A stretch of DNA of 41,590 nucleotides from Bradyrhizobium sp. Ai1a-2 (GCF_000426245.1 NZ_AUEZ01000071.1:1-41590), one strand, 5' to 3'; shown: positions 1 to 9,409, counted from the first letter of the stretch. The notes: generated by a model from the sequence alone, not told the origin. Made by a program: numbers and translations.

Positions 1-258
1 TCCCCCAAACGGCTGCTCCACGTTACGCGCAGCCACTGGGCCATCGAGAACCAGCTCCATTGGGTGCTCGACGTCCACTTCGCCGAAGACGGCAATCGCG
101 CGCGAAAGGATCATGCGCCGGAGAACTTGGCCATTCTGCGTCGGCTCGCCCTCAATCTCCTGCGAACCCACCCCGATCGCAAATCCATCCGTCTCAAGAT
201 CAAACGTGCCGGCTGGGACGATGCTTTCCTCATGCAGCTCCTCAGCCATATGCGATAG
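1..258 (+). CDS. ISAs1 family transposase, C-terminal part (5' end off window)
   Basis: Frame 1 is open from the first base to TAG at 256-258 and gives about 85 residues. The segment HWAIENQLHWVLDVHFAED followed by R-A-R and then ENLAILRRLALNLLRTH is the conserved C-terminal signature of ISAs1/H-repeat DDE transposases. It includes the catalytic Glu in the IENQLHW stretch. The family catalyses cut-and-paste transposition of its own element. The first two catalytic Asp residues would lie upstream of the window, so whether the gene is intact cannot be judged. It runs toward the cyclase gene, which is on the opposite strand 62 bases further on. Confidence 0.8.
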   Translation, partial: SPKRLLHVTRSHWAIENQLHWVLDVHFAEDGNRARKDHAPENLAILRRLALNLLRTHPDRKSIRLKIKRAGWDDAFLMQLLSHMR

Positions 259-263
259 CCCTG
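1..263 (+). mobile_element. ISAs1-type insertion sequence, right-hand end (partial)
   Basis: The window opens inside an insertion sequence. The transposase C-terminus is read to base 258, and the element probably ends a few bases later at CGATAGCCCTG (about 253-263), which would be the right terminal inverted repeat. The left end lies outside the window, so the repeat cannot be confirmed. A small CCCGC-AA-GCGGG hairpin at 264-275 follows directly. The family call comes from the protein; the end position is inferred. Confidence 0.6.
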
Positions 264-319
264 CCCGCAAGCGGGAGAGGGAGCCCGGCAGCGGCGCAAG
301 CGGCCTACTGCGCGGCGAG

Positions 320-2218
320 CTACTCCGCCGCCGCCTGTTCGGCTTCGCCCTTCCAGCGCAAGATCTCCGCGGCCAGCACCGGGTGATTGAATCCCTTCAG
401 CTGCAGGTCGTCGATCGGCCTTCCCTCGACCAGCTTCTCCACCATGCCGTAGACGCGGCGGCTGACCACGATCTGGCCGGCCTTGGCCTCGGCGCAGAGG
501 CGGGAGGCGAGGTTGGTGACGCTGCCGATCGCGGCATATTCGAGCCGCTGCTCGAAGCCGATCTGGCCGAGCGTGGCATAGCCGAGCGCGATGCCGATGC
601 CGAATCCGAGATTGTGGCCGCGGTTGCGCCAGCGCTCGGTGAGGCCGCCCACGGTGTCGCGCATCTCGACCGCCATCCTCACCGCGCGCGCGGTGTGGTC
701 GGCGAATTGAATCGGCGCGTTGAACAGCACCATCACGCCGTCGCCGGCATAGCGGTCGAGCGTGCCCTCGTAGCGGAAGATCAGTTCGCCAAGCGCGGCG
801 TGATATTCGCGCAGCACGTTCATCGCCTCTTCCGGCTCGGTGCTCTCGGTGAACGCGGTGAAGCCGCGCAGGTCGCAGAACACCACGGTCACCTCGCGGC
901 GGTGGCTATCCAGAAGAGAGTCGTGGCCGTCGGAGGAGGCGATCAGTTGCGCGACCTGCGGCGCGAGGAAACGCTCCAGGCGGCGGATGCGCTCGATCTC
1001 GCCGAGCTGGGTCTCGACGCGCTCCTCGAGGTGGCGATTCCAGTCCTTGAGCTGCTCGGTCTGCTGCTTGAGCTTGTCGGCCTGCTCGCGGACGATGGAG
1101 TGCGCGGCTTCGAGGTCCCGCGTGCGTTCCTTCACCTTGGCTTCGAGGTCGGTGTAGGTCTCCTGCAGTTGCGCGGCCATGCTGTTGAACTGCTGCGCCA
1201 GCTCCTCCAGCTCGTCGGCGGTCTTGACGTCGATGCGGTGGCCGAAATCGCCGGCACCCAAGCGATGCGCGCCGGCGCGCAGCGCGGTGATCGGCACCAG
1301 CATCCGCCGCGCCAGCACCGTGCCGGCAATGATCGCGACCACGAGGCCGAGCGCGATCAGGAGCGCGATGCGGGCGAGCTGGTCGCGGATCGGCGCCAGG
1401 GCTTGCGCGGTCGGCTGTTCGAAGAACACCGACCAGCCGAGGGCGGGCACCGCGCGCGAGGTGGTCAGCACCGTATTGCCGTCGACATCCTTGCCTGTCG
1501 CGGGCCGGGCGCCGCCGGAAGCGAGGATCGCGGCGACCTGCGGCAGCTTCGACAGGTCCTTGCCGATCTCGGGCCCGTTGGCGGATGCCGCCAGCACGCG
1601 GCCCCTGGGGTCGACGACATAGGCGAAGGTCGACTTGCCGACTTGGGTGTCGCCGAGCAGGCCGGCGAGGAAGCCGAGGTCGATCTCGGCGATGGTGACG
1701 CCGGCGTTGAAGCCGGAATGTGCCAGCCCGATCGACATCGACGGGTGGCCGTCGCGGAAAGTGGCGCTGGCATAGTTGGTGCCGCGCGTCAGCGTGTCGG
1801 TGAAGCGCGCGTCGCGAGTGAAGTCGGTGTTGCTTGCGACCGTCACGGTCTGGCGGTTCAGCCGCAGCGTCTCGCGGCCCGAGCCGTTGACCTGGGTGAG
1901 CTGGATCACCTGCGGCACCTGGCCCAAGAGCTGGGCGTAGTCGGCCCGGCGCTGCTCGGTCGTGGTGGTGGAGGCGCGGGTGACCCAGCTGATCTGCCGC
2001 TCCAGCTCGGTGATCGATTGCTCGATGCGGCGGGCAGTGGCGTCGGCCTTCTCGCTCATCGCATCCGTGAGCGCCACCTTGATGCCGCGGTAGGAGATCC
2101 AGGTCTCCATCGCGCCGTTGACCGCGAGCACGAACACGACCAAGCCGACCAGCGCGCTGACATATTTGGCGAACAGGCCCTCGCGCAGGAACCGGGTCTT
2201 GTCCTTCACGGCGCTCAT
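320..2218 (-). CDS. membrane class III adenylate/guanylate cyclase with extracytoplasmic sensor and HAMP domain
   Basis: A 632-residue protein. A transmembrane segment lies near residues 15-40, followed by an extracytoplasmic Cache-like sensor (about 45-280), a second membrane helix (about 282-304), HAMP (about 305-355), a charged coiled coil (about 355-430) and a class III cyclase domain (about 440-575). Metal-binding Asp residues are seen in FCDLRGFT and in AGDGVMV. The transition-state Asn and Arg are in TNLASRL. The usual substrate-choosing Lys and Asp are Arg (LDRYAGD) and Ser (AIGSVTN), so ATP specificity is not assured. The start at 2218 is preferred over an in-frame start at 2272 because GAGGG lies just upstream. 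The AsmA-like gene is 141 bases upstream on the same strand. Cyclic nucleotide made here could feed the Crp-type regulator nearby; that link is inferred. Confidence 0.9.
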   Translation of the reverse strand: MSAVKDKTRFLREGLFAKYVSALVGLVVFVLAVNGAMETWISYRGIKVALTDAMSEKADATARRIEQSITELERQISWVTRASTTTTEQRRADYAQLLGQVPQVIQLTQVNGSGRETLRLNRQTVTVASNTDFTRDARFTDTLTRGTNYASATFRDGHPSMSIGLAHSGFNAGVTIAEIDLGFLAGLLGDTQVGKSTFAYVVDPRGRVLAASANGPEIGKDLSKLPQVAAILASGGARPATGKDVDGNTVLTTSRAVPALGWSVFFEQPTAQALAPIRDQLARIALLIALGLVVAIIAGTVLARRMLVPITALRAGAHRLGAGDFGHRIDVKTADELEELAQQFNSMAAQLQETYTDLEAKVKERTRDLEAAHSIVREQADKLKQQTEQLKDWNRHLEERVETQLGEIERIRRLERFLAPQVAQLIASSDGHDSLLDSHRREVTVVFCDLRGFTAFTESTEPEEAMNVLREYHAALGELIFRYEGTLDRYAGDGVMVLFNAPIQFADHTARAVRMAVEMRDTVGGLTERWRNRGHNLGFGIGIALGYATLGQIGFEQRLEYAAIGSVTNLASRLCAEAKAGQIVVSRRVYGMVEKLVEGRPIDDLQLKGFNHPVLAAEILRWKGEAEQAAAE

Positions 2219-2359
2219 CAAAGCCCTCGTGCACCCCCTTTGCCGGGTGCGCGCAAATCCTTCCCGCGGCAAAACGGTGTCACGGCCGCGTTCGGCCCCC
2301 GTTCTAGCACGGATTACGCAAGGATTGCCGGTCGTGGCGCGAGGAGGCGGTCGGGCGCC

Positions 2360-4393
2360 CTAGCGATTGAAGAGCTGTCGCAACACTTCGTTCATCGCCT
2401 GGCTGTCCTGCGTCTCGCCGCTGTCGCTCGGCGGCGCAGGTGGGGCGGACTGGGGCTGCGGCTCAGGCTGCTGCGGCTGGGCAGGCGGGATACTGCGGCT
2501 CGGGCGCTGCGGCTGGGTTCCGCCTTGGCCGATGCCGCCGCTCAGGCCCTGCTGGATCAGGTTGCCGATGGTCTCGCCAAGCTGGCCGCCGAGCAGCCCG
2601 CCACCTTGGCCGGACTGGCCCTGGCCGTTCGTGCTGCCGCCCTGGGTGTCGGTTCCGCTCTGGCTGCCGCCGAGAAGTCCACCGAGCGCGCCGTTCGGCC
2701 CGAACAGGCCCTTGCCCATCTCGCGCAGCTTGGCATAGGCGGCCTCGGGATTGTCGAGGATGCCCTGCATCTCCGGATAGATGCGCGGGCCATCCCACGG
2801 CCCCTCGATCATCACGGGGATACCAAGGCCGACCGGATCGGTAGTGCGGCCCTGGCCCTCGGTGGTCAGCACCAGCTTCGGCTCGACGCGGAAGCCGATC
2901 ATCTTGGTGCCGAGATCGATGGTGCCGACGCCCGTCATCTTCACCAGCGGTCCGACCAGGTTGAGATCGGTGGTCACCGCCTGGCCCTTGTCGATCTTGA
3001 AGGAGGCCGAGAGCTGGCTCAGATCGGTCGCGAGTTGATCGTCCTCCTGCCAGCCGGAGAGGGGGCTCGTCGTCAGCGAGCGGATCATCTGCGCCACGTT
3101 GAGGCCGCGGATCGCGCCGTCTCGCAATACGACGAATGCCGTGCCGCTCATATTTCCCATGATCGCGCGCTGGCTGTTGCCGGAGGAGCGCACCGCGATC
3201 TTCGCCTGCATCCTGCCGTCGATCTTGTCGAAATCGGCAAGGCTGCGCAGCAACGGCAGCGCCCGCACATTGCTGAGATCGGCACTGAGCGCGTAGGTCG
3301 GATTGCTAGTGGAGACGTCGAGGGCGAGATCGCCATTGGCGTTGCCCTCATAGGCGCCGAGATTGGCGAGCCGCGCCTTCAGCACGCCGCTCATCAGCGT
3401 CGCCTCGATCGCCGCCGGCGCGAAGCGGCCATCGCCGATGTTGAGCTCGGCCGCGGAAATTTTCGCCTGCGCGTCGACATAGTTCAGTCCGATGAGGTCG
3501 AACGAGGCATTGCTCCAGGGCTGCGCCGCCGTGCCCGCGCGGCCGCGCTCCATCGCCAGCGAGAGCCGCTGGAAGTCGAGATCGAGCTTCACCAGCGGCT
3601 TATTGCTGGCGATATCGACCGAGGCCCAGCCGTTGAACGCGCCGTCGCCCAGCGTGCCGCTGACGCCGTTGAACATCACCAATGTGCCGTTGAGCCGCAC
3701 CTCGGTTCGCGCCGACAGCGGCGCCTGCAACAGGCCCGGCGCTTCGAAGGCAATTTCCGTCGGGATGTTCTGACGCTCGATCGGCTGCGCCGGTGCGGTC
3801 GCCTTGATCTCGAATTTCAGCGGCTGGCCGCCGCCCCGCGCATTACCGCTGATGACGATCTTGCGGTCGCTGCCAACGGTCGCATCGGCGTTGACGGCCT
3901 CGATCCGGCTGTCGACGCGGTCGCGCACATTGGAGAACACGATTGTGCCGCCGGTGACGCTGACATGCTCGATGCCGAATTTGGTCTCGCCGGTGCCACC
4001 GGCGCTGCTCTTTGCAGGCGGATTGGGCTCGCGCACGCGCTGCAGCGGCATGGTCAGCACCGGCCGCACGATCAGAAGGTCGGTGACTTGCGGCTGACCC
4101 GACCACAGACTCGATAGCGTGACGTCAGCCTGGATGCTGCTCGCGGTCAGGCGGTCGTTGATCTCGCGGTCCTTCGGATCCTGCAGCGCGATATCGTTGA
4201 GCGTGATGTTGAGCGACGGCCACAGGCTGATCTTGGCGCCGCCGTTGATGGCGAGCCGATAGCCGGTCTCGCGCGCGACCCGGTCCTGGATCGCCGACGT
4301 CAGGAAGCTGGAGGGGATGCCGATCACGGCAAGCAGCGCGATGACGACGATCACGGCTCCGATCGCGGCGCCTGCGATTTTCAGTGCTCTCAT
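2360..4393 (-). CDS. AsmA family protein
   Basis: A 677-residue protein with one N-terminal membrane anchor (about residues 5-27) followed by the AsmA N-terminal signature, in which a helix reading RVARETGYRL leads to a beta-rich repeat containing LWPSLNITLNDI. The remainder is the long beta-strand-rich region typical of AsmA/TamB-like proteins. These are periplasmic or inner-membrane-anchored and are linked to outer-membrane assembly and lipid transport. The last 130 residues are low-complexity Gly/Gln then Pro/Gln-rich, ending in an acidic helix. The start at 4393 puts the membrane segment near the N-terminus; an in-frame ATG at 4456 is the alternative. It is divergent from the Crp-type gene and precedes the cyclase on the same strand, possibly co-transcribed. 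Confidence 0.85.
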   Translation of the reverse strand: MRALKIAGAAIGAVIVVIALLAVIGIPSSFLTSAIQDRVARETGYRLAINGGAKISLWPSLNITLNDIALQDPKDREINDRLTASSIQADVTLSSLWSGQPQVTDLLIVRPVLTMPLQRVREPNPPAKSSAGGTGETKFGIEHVSVTGGTIVFSNVRDRVDSRIEAVNADATVGSDRKIVISGNARGGGQPLKFEIKATAPAQPIERQNIPTEIAFEAPGLLQAPLSARTEVRLNGTLVMFNGVSGTLGDGAFNGWASVDIASNKPLVKLDLDFQRLSLAMERGRAGTAAQPWSNASFDLIGLNYVDAQAKISAAELNIGDGRFAPAAIEATLMSGVLKARLANLGAYEGNANGDLALDVSTSNPTYALSADLSNVRALPLLRSLADFDKIDGRMQAKIAVRSSGNSQRAIMGNMSGTAFVVLRDGAIRGLNVAQMIRSLTTSPLSGWQEDDQLATDLSQLSASFKIDKGQAVTTDLNLVGPLVKMTGVGTIDLGTKMIGFRVEPKLVLTTEGQGRTTDPVGLGIPVMIEGPWDGPRIYPEMQGILDNPEAAYAKLREMGKGLFGPNGALGGLLGGSQSGTDTQGGSTNGQGQSGQGGGLLGGQLGETIGNLIQQGLSGGIGQGGTQPQRPSRSIPPAQPQQPEPQPQSAPPAPPSDSGETQDSQAMNEVLRQLFNR

Positions 4394-4523
4394 CTCGACA
4401 TTCCAGACCGCGCAAACGTCACGCAACTGGCCGCGCCACAGCGCAGCCGGCCCCACAAGTTTATCTCGGAAACAGATTTCCGCTCAAAGCGATCCAAAAT
4501 AATCCGCCGCAGCTGCAAACTTA

Positions 4524-4539
4524 TGTGACTTATGGCACA
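4524..4539. promoter_or_regulatory. CRP-like binding site upstream of the Crp/Fnr gene
   Basis: TGTGA-CTTATG-GCACA matches the classical TGTGA-N6-TCACA palindrome with one mismatch. It sits about 75 bases before the ATG of the Crp/Fnr gene at 4614 and 131 bases before the divergent AsmA-like gene. Autoregulation or shared control is a reasonable inference. The match is by eye, and one such site could occur by chance. Confidence 0.5.
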
Positions 4540-4613
4540 CTTCAATGGGGGTGAATTTTGTTAATCCGGGCTGCAGTCGAGCCGCGCGGGAAGTTTTTGT
4601 GGAAGGCATTACA

Positions 4614-5288
4614 ATGAGCAAACAGGCCGAATTTGCGGTCATTTTGAAGATGAACCCGATGTTCGCCGATTTGGGGGCGGACGAATTGCAGCGGCTTGCG
4701 GGTCTTTGTCACACCCAGCACCTCCAAGCCGGCGAGGTGTTGTTCCAGAAGGGCGATGCCGGTGACGCCCTGTTCGGGGTCCGGCGCGGTCAGGTCCGCA
4801 TCGAGACCGGCGCTTCCGACGGCATGCGGCTGACGCTCAACTTCATGGGTCCCGGCGAGCTGTTCGGCGAGGTCGCCGTCCTCGACGGCCAGGACCGCAC
4901 CGCGGATGCGACCGCCGGCGAAGCAAGCGAATTGTTCGTGCTGCGGCGCGAGGATTTCCTCTCCTTCCTCGAGCGCGAACCGAAGGTCGCCGTCAAGCTG
5001 ATCGAGCTGCTCTGCCAGCGCATCCGCTGGATGAGCGAGCGGATGGAGGAATCGGTGCTGCAGCCCTTGCCGGTCCGTCTCGCCAAGCGGCTCTGTGCGC
5101 TGGCCTCGGACTACGGTTCCGAAGTTCACATCTCGCAGGAACAGCTCGGCGTCTTCGTCGGCGCCGCACGCGAAAGCGTCAACCGGCAACTCCAGCTCTG
5201 GCGCAAGGATGGCATTTTGGACCTGCAGCGCGGGCGGATCCTGCTGCACGACATGCCCAAGCTGAACGCAGTGGCGAGGAACGAGTAG
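4614..5288 (+). CDS. Crp/Fnr family transcriptional regulator
   Basis: A 224-residue protein of normal CRP size. Residues about 15-125 form a cyclic-nucleotide-binding beta-roll with GELFGEVAVLDGQDRTA, which aligns with the phosphate-binding cassette of CRP. Both the Glu and the Arg are present, and the following Thr replaces CRP Ser, so cyclic nucleotide binding is plausible. A dimerisation helix is followed by a C-terminal winged helix-turn-helix in which VGAARESVNRQLQLW is the recognition helix region (R-E-x-V-x-R). No FNR-type N-terminal cysteine cluster is present. The start at 4614 is chosen over one at 4545 because GGAAGG precedes it. A CRP-like box lies in the upstream gap, and a class III cyclase gene is about 2.4 kb away. 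The gene ends 14 bases from the convergent RND permease gene. Confidence 0.9.
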   Translation: MSKQAEFAVILKMNPMFADLGADELQRLAGLCHTQHLQAGEVLFQKGDAGDALFGVRRGQVRIETGASDGMRLTLNFMGPGELFGEVAVLDGQDRTADATAGEASELFVLRREDFLSFLEREPKVAVKLIELLCQRIRWMSERMEESVLQPLPVRLAKRLCALASDYGSEVHISQEQLGVFVGAARESVNRQLQLWRKDGILDLQRGRILLHDMPKLNAVARNE

Positions 5289-5302
5289 GACGACCGCGCC
5301 GT

Positions 5303-8300
5303 CTACTCCGCCGCGGGCGAGACCATCGTGGGTGGCTGCTTGGCCGGCGGCTCGCCGTGGTGGTCGGAGGGCGGTTCTTCGTCGGCGTGCGAGACGATCA
5401 GCCGCTTGCCGAAGTGCCAGATCACGTTGCCGATGTCGTCCATCACCATGAACATCGCCGGCACGAACACCAGCGACAGCACCGTCGAGAACAAGAGGCC
5501 GCCGATCACGGCGAGCGCCATCGGCGAACGGAACTCGCCGCCGGCACCGACCGCAAGCGCGCTCGGCATCATGCCGGCCACCATCGCAACGGTCGTCATT
5601 ACGATCGGGCGCGCGCGCTTCATGCCGGCGTCGATCATCGCTTCCTCGCGCCGACTGCCGGCACGGATCGCTTCGATGGCGAATTCCACCAGCATGATCG
5701 CGTTCTTGGTGACGATGCCCATCAGCATCAGGATGCCGATCCAGACCGGCGTGGTCAGCTGCTTGCCGGTGAGCAGCAATGCGGCGATCGCGCCGCCGAT
5801 CGAAAGCGGCAGTGAGAACAGGATGGTGATCGGCTGCAGGAAGGTGCCGAACAGCAGCACCAGCACCGCATAGACCATCATCAGGCCGGCGGTGATTGCG
5901 GTCGCGAAGCCATCCGAAAGCTCGTTGAGGCTTTCGGCGTCACCCGATGGGCTCACCCTGACGCCCTTCGGCAGGCTCTTCATCACCGGCAGCTCATAGA
6001 TCTGCTTGGTGGCATCGCCGAGCGCGGCGTTGCCGACGAGGTCGGCCGCGACCGTGGCCTGCCGCTCGCGGTCGTAGCGGTTGATGCTCGTCGGGCCCTG
6101 GTCGAGTTGGATATCGGCGACAACCGACAGCGGCACGCCGCCGCGTTCGCCGCGCTGGCCGAGCGGCACCCGCAATTGCTGCAGCATCTGCAGATCGCTG
6201 CGCGCGCTATCCTCGAGCTGAACGCGGATTGGCACCTGGCGGTCGCCGGCATCGAATTTCGCCAGCGCCGGGCCAACATCGCCGATGGTTGCCACACGGA
6301 TCGTCTGCGACAGGCTCTCGGTGGAGACGCCGAGCCGCGCCGCCAGTTCGGAGCGTGGCCGGATGCGCAGCTCGGGACGATCGAGCGCGGTTTCCGAGAT
6401 CACATTGGCAATGATCGGGATCCGCTTCATCTGTGTCGCAAGCTCGCTTGCGACATTGTTGACGATATTGCTGTCGACGCCGGTCACGACCAGCGAGATC
6501 GCCCGAAGGCCATTCTCGTCGAGGAACCAGTAGCGGATGTCAGGGACGTTCTCGAGCTCGTTGCTGATCGAGAGCTCGAGTTCGCGCTGGGTGATCTTGC
6601 GCTGGTTCTTCGGCGTGTAGTTGATGATGAGCGCGGCGCGCCGCACTTCCTGCGTGCCCGGCGGAACCCGGCCGCCGTCGACGAATATGCTTTTCACCTC
6701 TGGCCGTTTGCGCAGGCGTGCGACGATCTCTTCCGTCACCTTCTCGGTTTGCGCAAGCTGCGAGCCCGGCGGCAGCTCCATCGCCAGCAGCGAGCGCGCG
6801 GTGTCCTGCGCGGGCAGGAACCCCTGCGGCAACAGCCTGATGCTCCAGATCGATGCCGCGAAGACGGCAAAGCCGATCACCACCGTGATGTAATGATGCT
6901 TCACCGACCAGGTGACCAGGCTGTGATAGCTTCGCAGCACGCGACCCGGCGGCGGCTCCTCGTGCGCCTGATGTTTGAGGAAATAGGCAGCCAGCATCGG
7001 CGTGACGAAGCGTGCAGCAAGCAGCGAGAAGAACACCTGCACCGACACCGTGATGCCGAACTGCTTGAAGAACTGGCCGGCGATACCAGACATGAAGCTC
7101 GCCGGCGCGAAGATCGCGATGATGGTGAGCGAGATCGCGATCACCGCGAGTCCGATTTCGTCGGCGGCTTCCAGCGCGGCGCGGTAGGGCGATTTGCCCA
7201 TGCGCATATGGCGTACGATGTTCTCGATCTCGACGATGGCGTCATCGACAAGGATACCGGTCGAGAGCGTGATGGCAAGGAAGCTGACGAGGTTGAGCGA
7301 AAAGCCCAGGATGTCCATCGCCCAGAACGCCGGGAAGATCGACAGCGGCAACGAGACCGCGGCGATGATGGTGGCGCGGAGGTCGCGCAGGAACAACAGC
7401 ACGATGATGACGGCGAGGATCGCACCTTCGAACAGGGTCGAGATCGCCGCTTCATAATTGCCCTTGGTGAATTCGACCGAAGTGTCGATCAGCTTGAGAT
7501 CGACATCGGGGTAGGCTGCCTTCAGCGCATCGATCCGTTTCTGAACCGCGGCGGCGACCACCACGTCGCTCGCGCCCTTGGAGCGCTTGATGCCGAGCGC
7601 GACCACCGGCTCGCCGTTGAAGCGGGCGAAGGTGCGGCGGTCGGCGATGGTGTCGGTCACCGTGCCGAGATCGTCGAGCCGCACCTCGCCGCCGCCGAAC
7701 AGCGGGATCATGGTGCCGGCAAGCTCGTTCAGCGTCTTGGCGCCGGCGAGCGTGCGGATAGCCTGGTCATTCTTGCCGATCTCGGCGCGGCCGCCGGCGA
7801 GGTCGACATTGGTGCCGCGCAGGATCTGGCTGACGTTGACGGCGGTCAGCCCCGCCGCCTGCAGCCGATCGGGATCGAGCGAGACGAGGATCTCGCGCTC
7901 GACACCGCCGATGCGCTCGACCTGGGCGACGCCGCGCACACCCTGCAGCGCGCGCTTGACCACGTCGTCGACGAAATAGGAAAGCTGCTCCGGCGTCTTG
8001 CCCGGCGAGATCGCGGCATAGGTGACGATCGGCAGGCCGATGACGTCGACGCGCTGGATCAGCGGTTCCGTGACGTTTTGCGGCAGGTTGGCGCGAACAC
8101 GGGTGACGGCGTCCTTGACGTCGTTCAGCGCGCGATCGGTGTTGGTCTCCAGCGCGAACTGGATGGTGGTCACGGAGAGGCCGTCGGTGATCGAAGAGGA
8201 GATGTGGCGGACGCCCTCGACGCCAGAGACGCCGTCTTCGATAGTCTTGGTGACCTGTGCCTCGAGTTCCGATGGTGCTGCGCCGAACTGCGATACCGCG

Positions 8301-8446
8301 ACCGAGATCACGGGGATATCGGCGCTCGGCAGCCGCGTCACAGCAAGCTTGGCGAAGGAGACCCAGCCCAGCACCAAAAGGATGATCGAGAAGACGATCG
8401 ACGGCAGCGGGTTCCGGATCGACCAAGCCGAGATGTTCAAAGCCAT
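5303..8446 (-). CDS. RND family efflux permease (AcrB/MexB-like, HAE1 type)
   Basis: A 1047-residue inner-membrane permease, full length for the family. It has the expected 12-helix pattern with two large periplasmic loops after helices 1 and 7. Helix 4 carries the proton-relay pair in GILVDDAIVEIENI and helix 10 the matching Lys in GIVTKNAIMLVEFA, so the pump should be proton driven. The family exports drugs, solvents or other hydrophobic compounds through a tripartite complex. The start codon overlaps the stop of the upstream membrane-fusion gene by one base (TAATG), showing translational coupling. No outer-membrane channel gene is adjacent, so a TolC-type partner must be encoded elsewhere. 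The substrate cannot be told from sequence. Confidence 0.95.
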   Translation of the reverse strand: MALNISAWSIRNPLPSIVFSIILLVLGWVSFAKLAVTRLPSADIPVISVAVSQFGAAPSELEAQVTKTIEDGVSGVEGVRHISSSITDGLSVTTIQFALETNTDRALNDVKDAVTRVRANLPQNVTEPLIQRVDVIGLPIVTYAAISPGKTPEQLSYFVDDVVKRALQGVRGVAQVERIGGVEREILVSLDPDRLQAAGLTAVNVSQILRGTNVDLAGGRAEIGKNDQAIRTLAGAKTLNELAGTMIPLFGGGEVRLDDLGTVTDTIADRRTFARFNGEPVVALGIKRSKGASDVVVAAAVQKRIDALKAAYPDVDLKLIDTSVEFTKGNYEAAISTLFEGAILAVIIVLLFLRDLRATIIAAVSLPLSIFPAFWAMDILGFSLNLVSFLAITLSTGILVDDAIVEIENIVRHMRMGKSPYRAALEAADEIGLAVIAISLTIIAIFAPASFMSGIAGQFFKQFGITVSVQVFFSLLAARFVTPMLAAYFLKHQAHEEPPPGRVLRSYHSLVTWSVKHHYITVVIGFAVFAASIWSIRLLPQGFLPAQDTARSLLAMELPPGSQLAQTEKVTEEIVARLRKRPEVKSIFVDGGRVPPGTQEVRRAALIINYTPKNQRKITQRELELSISNELENVPDIRYWFLDENGLRAISLVVTGVDSNIVNNVASELATQMKRIPIIANVISETALDRPELRIRPRSELAARLGVSTESLSQTIRVATIGDVGPALAKFDAGDRQVPIRVQLEDSARSDLQMLQQLRVPLGQRGERGGVPLSVVADIQLDQGPTSINRYDRERQATVAADLVGNAALGDATKQIYELPVMKSLPKGVRVSPSGDAESLNELSDGFATAITAGLMMVYAVLVLLFGTFLQPITILFSLPLSIGGAIAALLLTGKQLTTPVWIGILMLMGIVTKNAIMLVEFAIEAIRAGSRREEAMIDAGMKRARPIVMTTVAMVAGMMPSALAVGAGGEFRSPMALAVIGGLLFSTVLSLVFVPAMFMVMDDIGNVIWHFGKRLIVSHADEEPPSDHHGEPPAKQPPTMVSPAAE

Positions 8447-9378
8447 TAGCGTGTCCGCGTGCGCTCGAGTTCGTCGGCGAACATGATCTTGATCTGGTCG
8501 CCGTCATGCAGCGAGGTGCCAGCGTCGGCGACGACGATTTCGCCGACGTCGAGGCCCTCAAGGATTTCCGTTGACGTGTCCGAGGTCAATCCGACCCGCA
8601 CTTTCCGCGTCTCGATCGTGTTGCCCTTGACCACCTGCAAGGTGAGGCGGTCGATTGCGGTGCGCGGAACGGCGACGCCGCAAGAGCGCTTGGCGTCGAT
8701 ATTGGCGCGGGCGAACATGCCGACCTTCAGCGAGGGATTGTTGGTGAGGGATATCCTGACACGGCCGAGCTGGGTGTTGCGGTCGATCTGCGGCGAGATC
8801 TGGCGCACCTTGCCGACCATGTCGGGCGCATCGTCGCGGCTGATCCGCACGGTTGCGCCCGGATTGAGCTTCAGCAGGTGAATGCTCGGCACCTCGGCTT
8901 CCAGCTCGATCTCGTTGTTGATCGCGATCCGGAACATCGGTCCGGCCTGCGGCGAGGCGGGGGCGCCGACGGCGGTCCGCACCTCGGTGATCAGGCCCGC
9001 GGCCGGCGCGCGCAGGGAAAGCGATGGCCCGCGTCCGCCGGCCTGGGCTGCTTGCTGCGCTTGTTGCGGCGGCGGGGTCAGGCGCGCAAGTTCCTGGTTC
9101 TCGGTCACGGTGTCGCCCTCACGGACCAAGACATCGGTGACCTTGGAGCCTTCGTGGTCGACGCCGACCTGCGCTTCGCGACGCGGCACGATATAGCCGG
9201 TGACGCGCACCATGTCGGAGAAGCAGGCGTTGGTGGACTTGGTGACGGCGACGAGCGCCTGGCCCGGCGTTTCCTTCTCTTCCGGATGCGAGCGATGCTC
9301 GAACCAGTAGTAGCCGGCGCCGAGTGCGACGACGAAAACTGTTCCGAGCACGGGCTTTAGGTATTCGGAGAATTTCAT
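8446..9378 (-). CDS. RND efflux membrane-fusion (periplasmic adaptor) protein
   Basis: A 310-residue adaptor with an N-terminal membrane or signal segment (about residues 8-27) and a short Ala/Gln-rich linker in place of a long alpha hairpin (about 115-135). The two lipoyl half-motifs flank this linker (HEGSKVTDVLVREGDTV and LRAPAAGLITEVRTAVG). A beta-barrel and membrane-proximal domain complete it, ending GDQIKIMF. It would bridge the downstream RND permease to an outer-membrane channel. The shortened hairpin suggests a tip-to-tip or short-adaptor arrangement. It is first in a two-gene leftward operon with a one-base overlap to the permease gene. Confidence 0.9.
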   Translation of the reverse strand: MKFSEYLKPVLGTVFVVALGAGYYWFEHRSHPEEKETPGQALVAVTKSTNACFSDMVRVTGYIVPRREAQVGVDHEGSKVTDVLVREGDTVTENQELARLTPPPQQAQQAAQAGGRGPSLSLRAPAAGLITEVRTAVGAPASPQAGPMFRIAINNEIELEAEVPSIHLLKLNPGATVRISRDDAPDMVGKVRQISPQIDRNTQLGRVRISLTNNPSLKVGMFARANIDAKRSCGVAVPRTAIDRLTLQVVKGNTIETRKVRVGLTSDTSTEILEGLDVGEIVVADAGTSLHDGDQIKIMFADELERTRTR

Positions 9379-9409
9379 CGCCGGATCGATCCAGACCTGA
9401 AGTTTAGCT

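Noticed and set aside
113..4117. Rightward open frame of 1334 codons
   Set aside because: It lies opposite the cyclase and AsmA-like genes, which have clear domains. The product is Arg/Ala/His-rich without any domain, a typical high-GC antisense shadow.
4614..5288. FNR-type oxygen sensor
   Set aside because: No N-terminal Cys cluster, and the upstream site is CRP-like, not TTGAT-N4-ATCAA.
6107..8449. Rightward open frame of 780 codons
   Set aside because: Antisense to the RND permease; Arg/Asp/His-rich composition and no family features.
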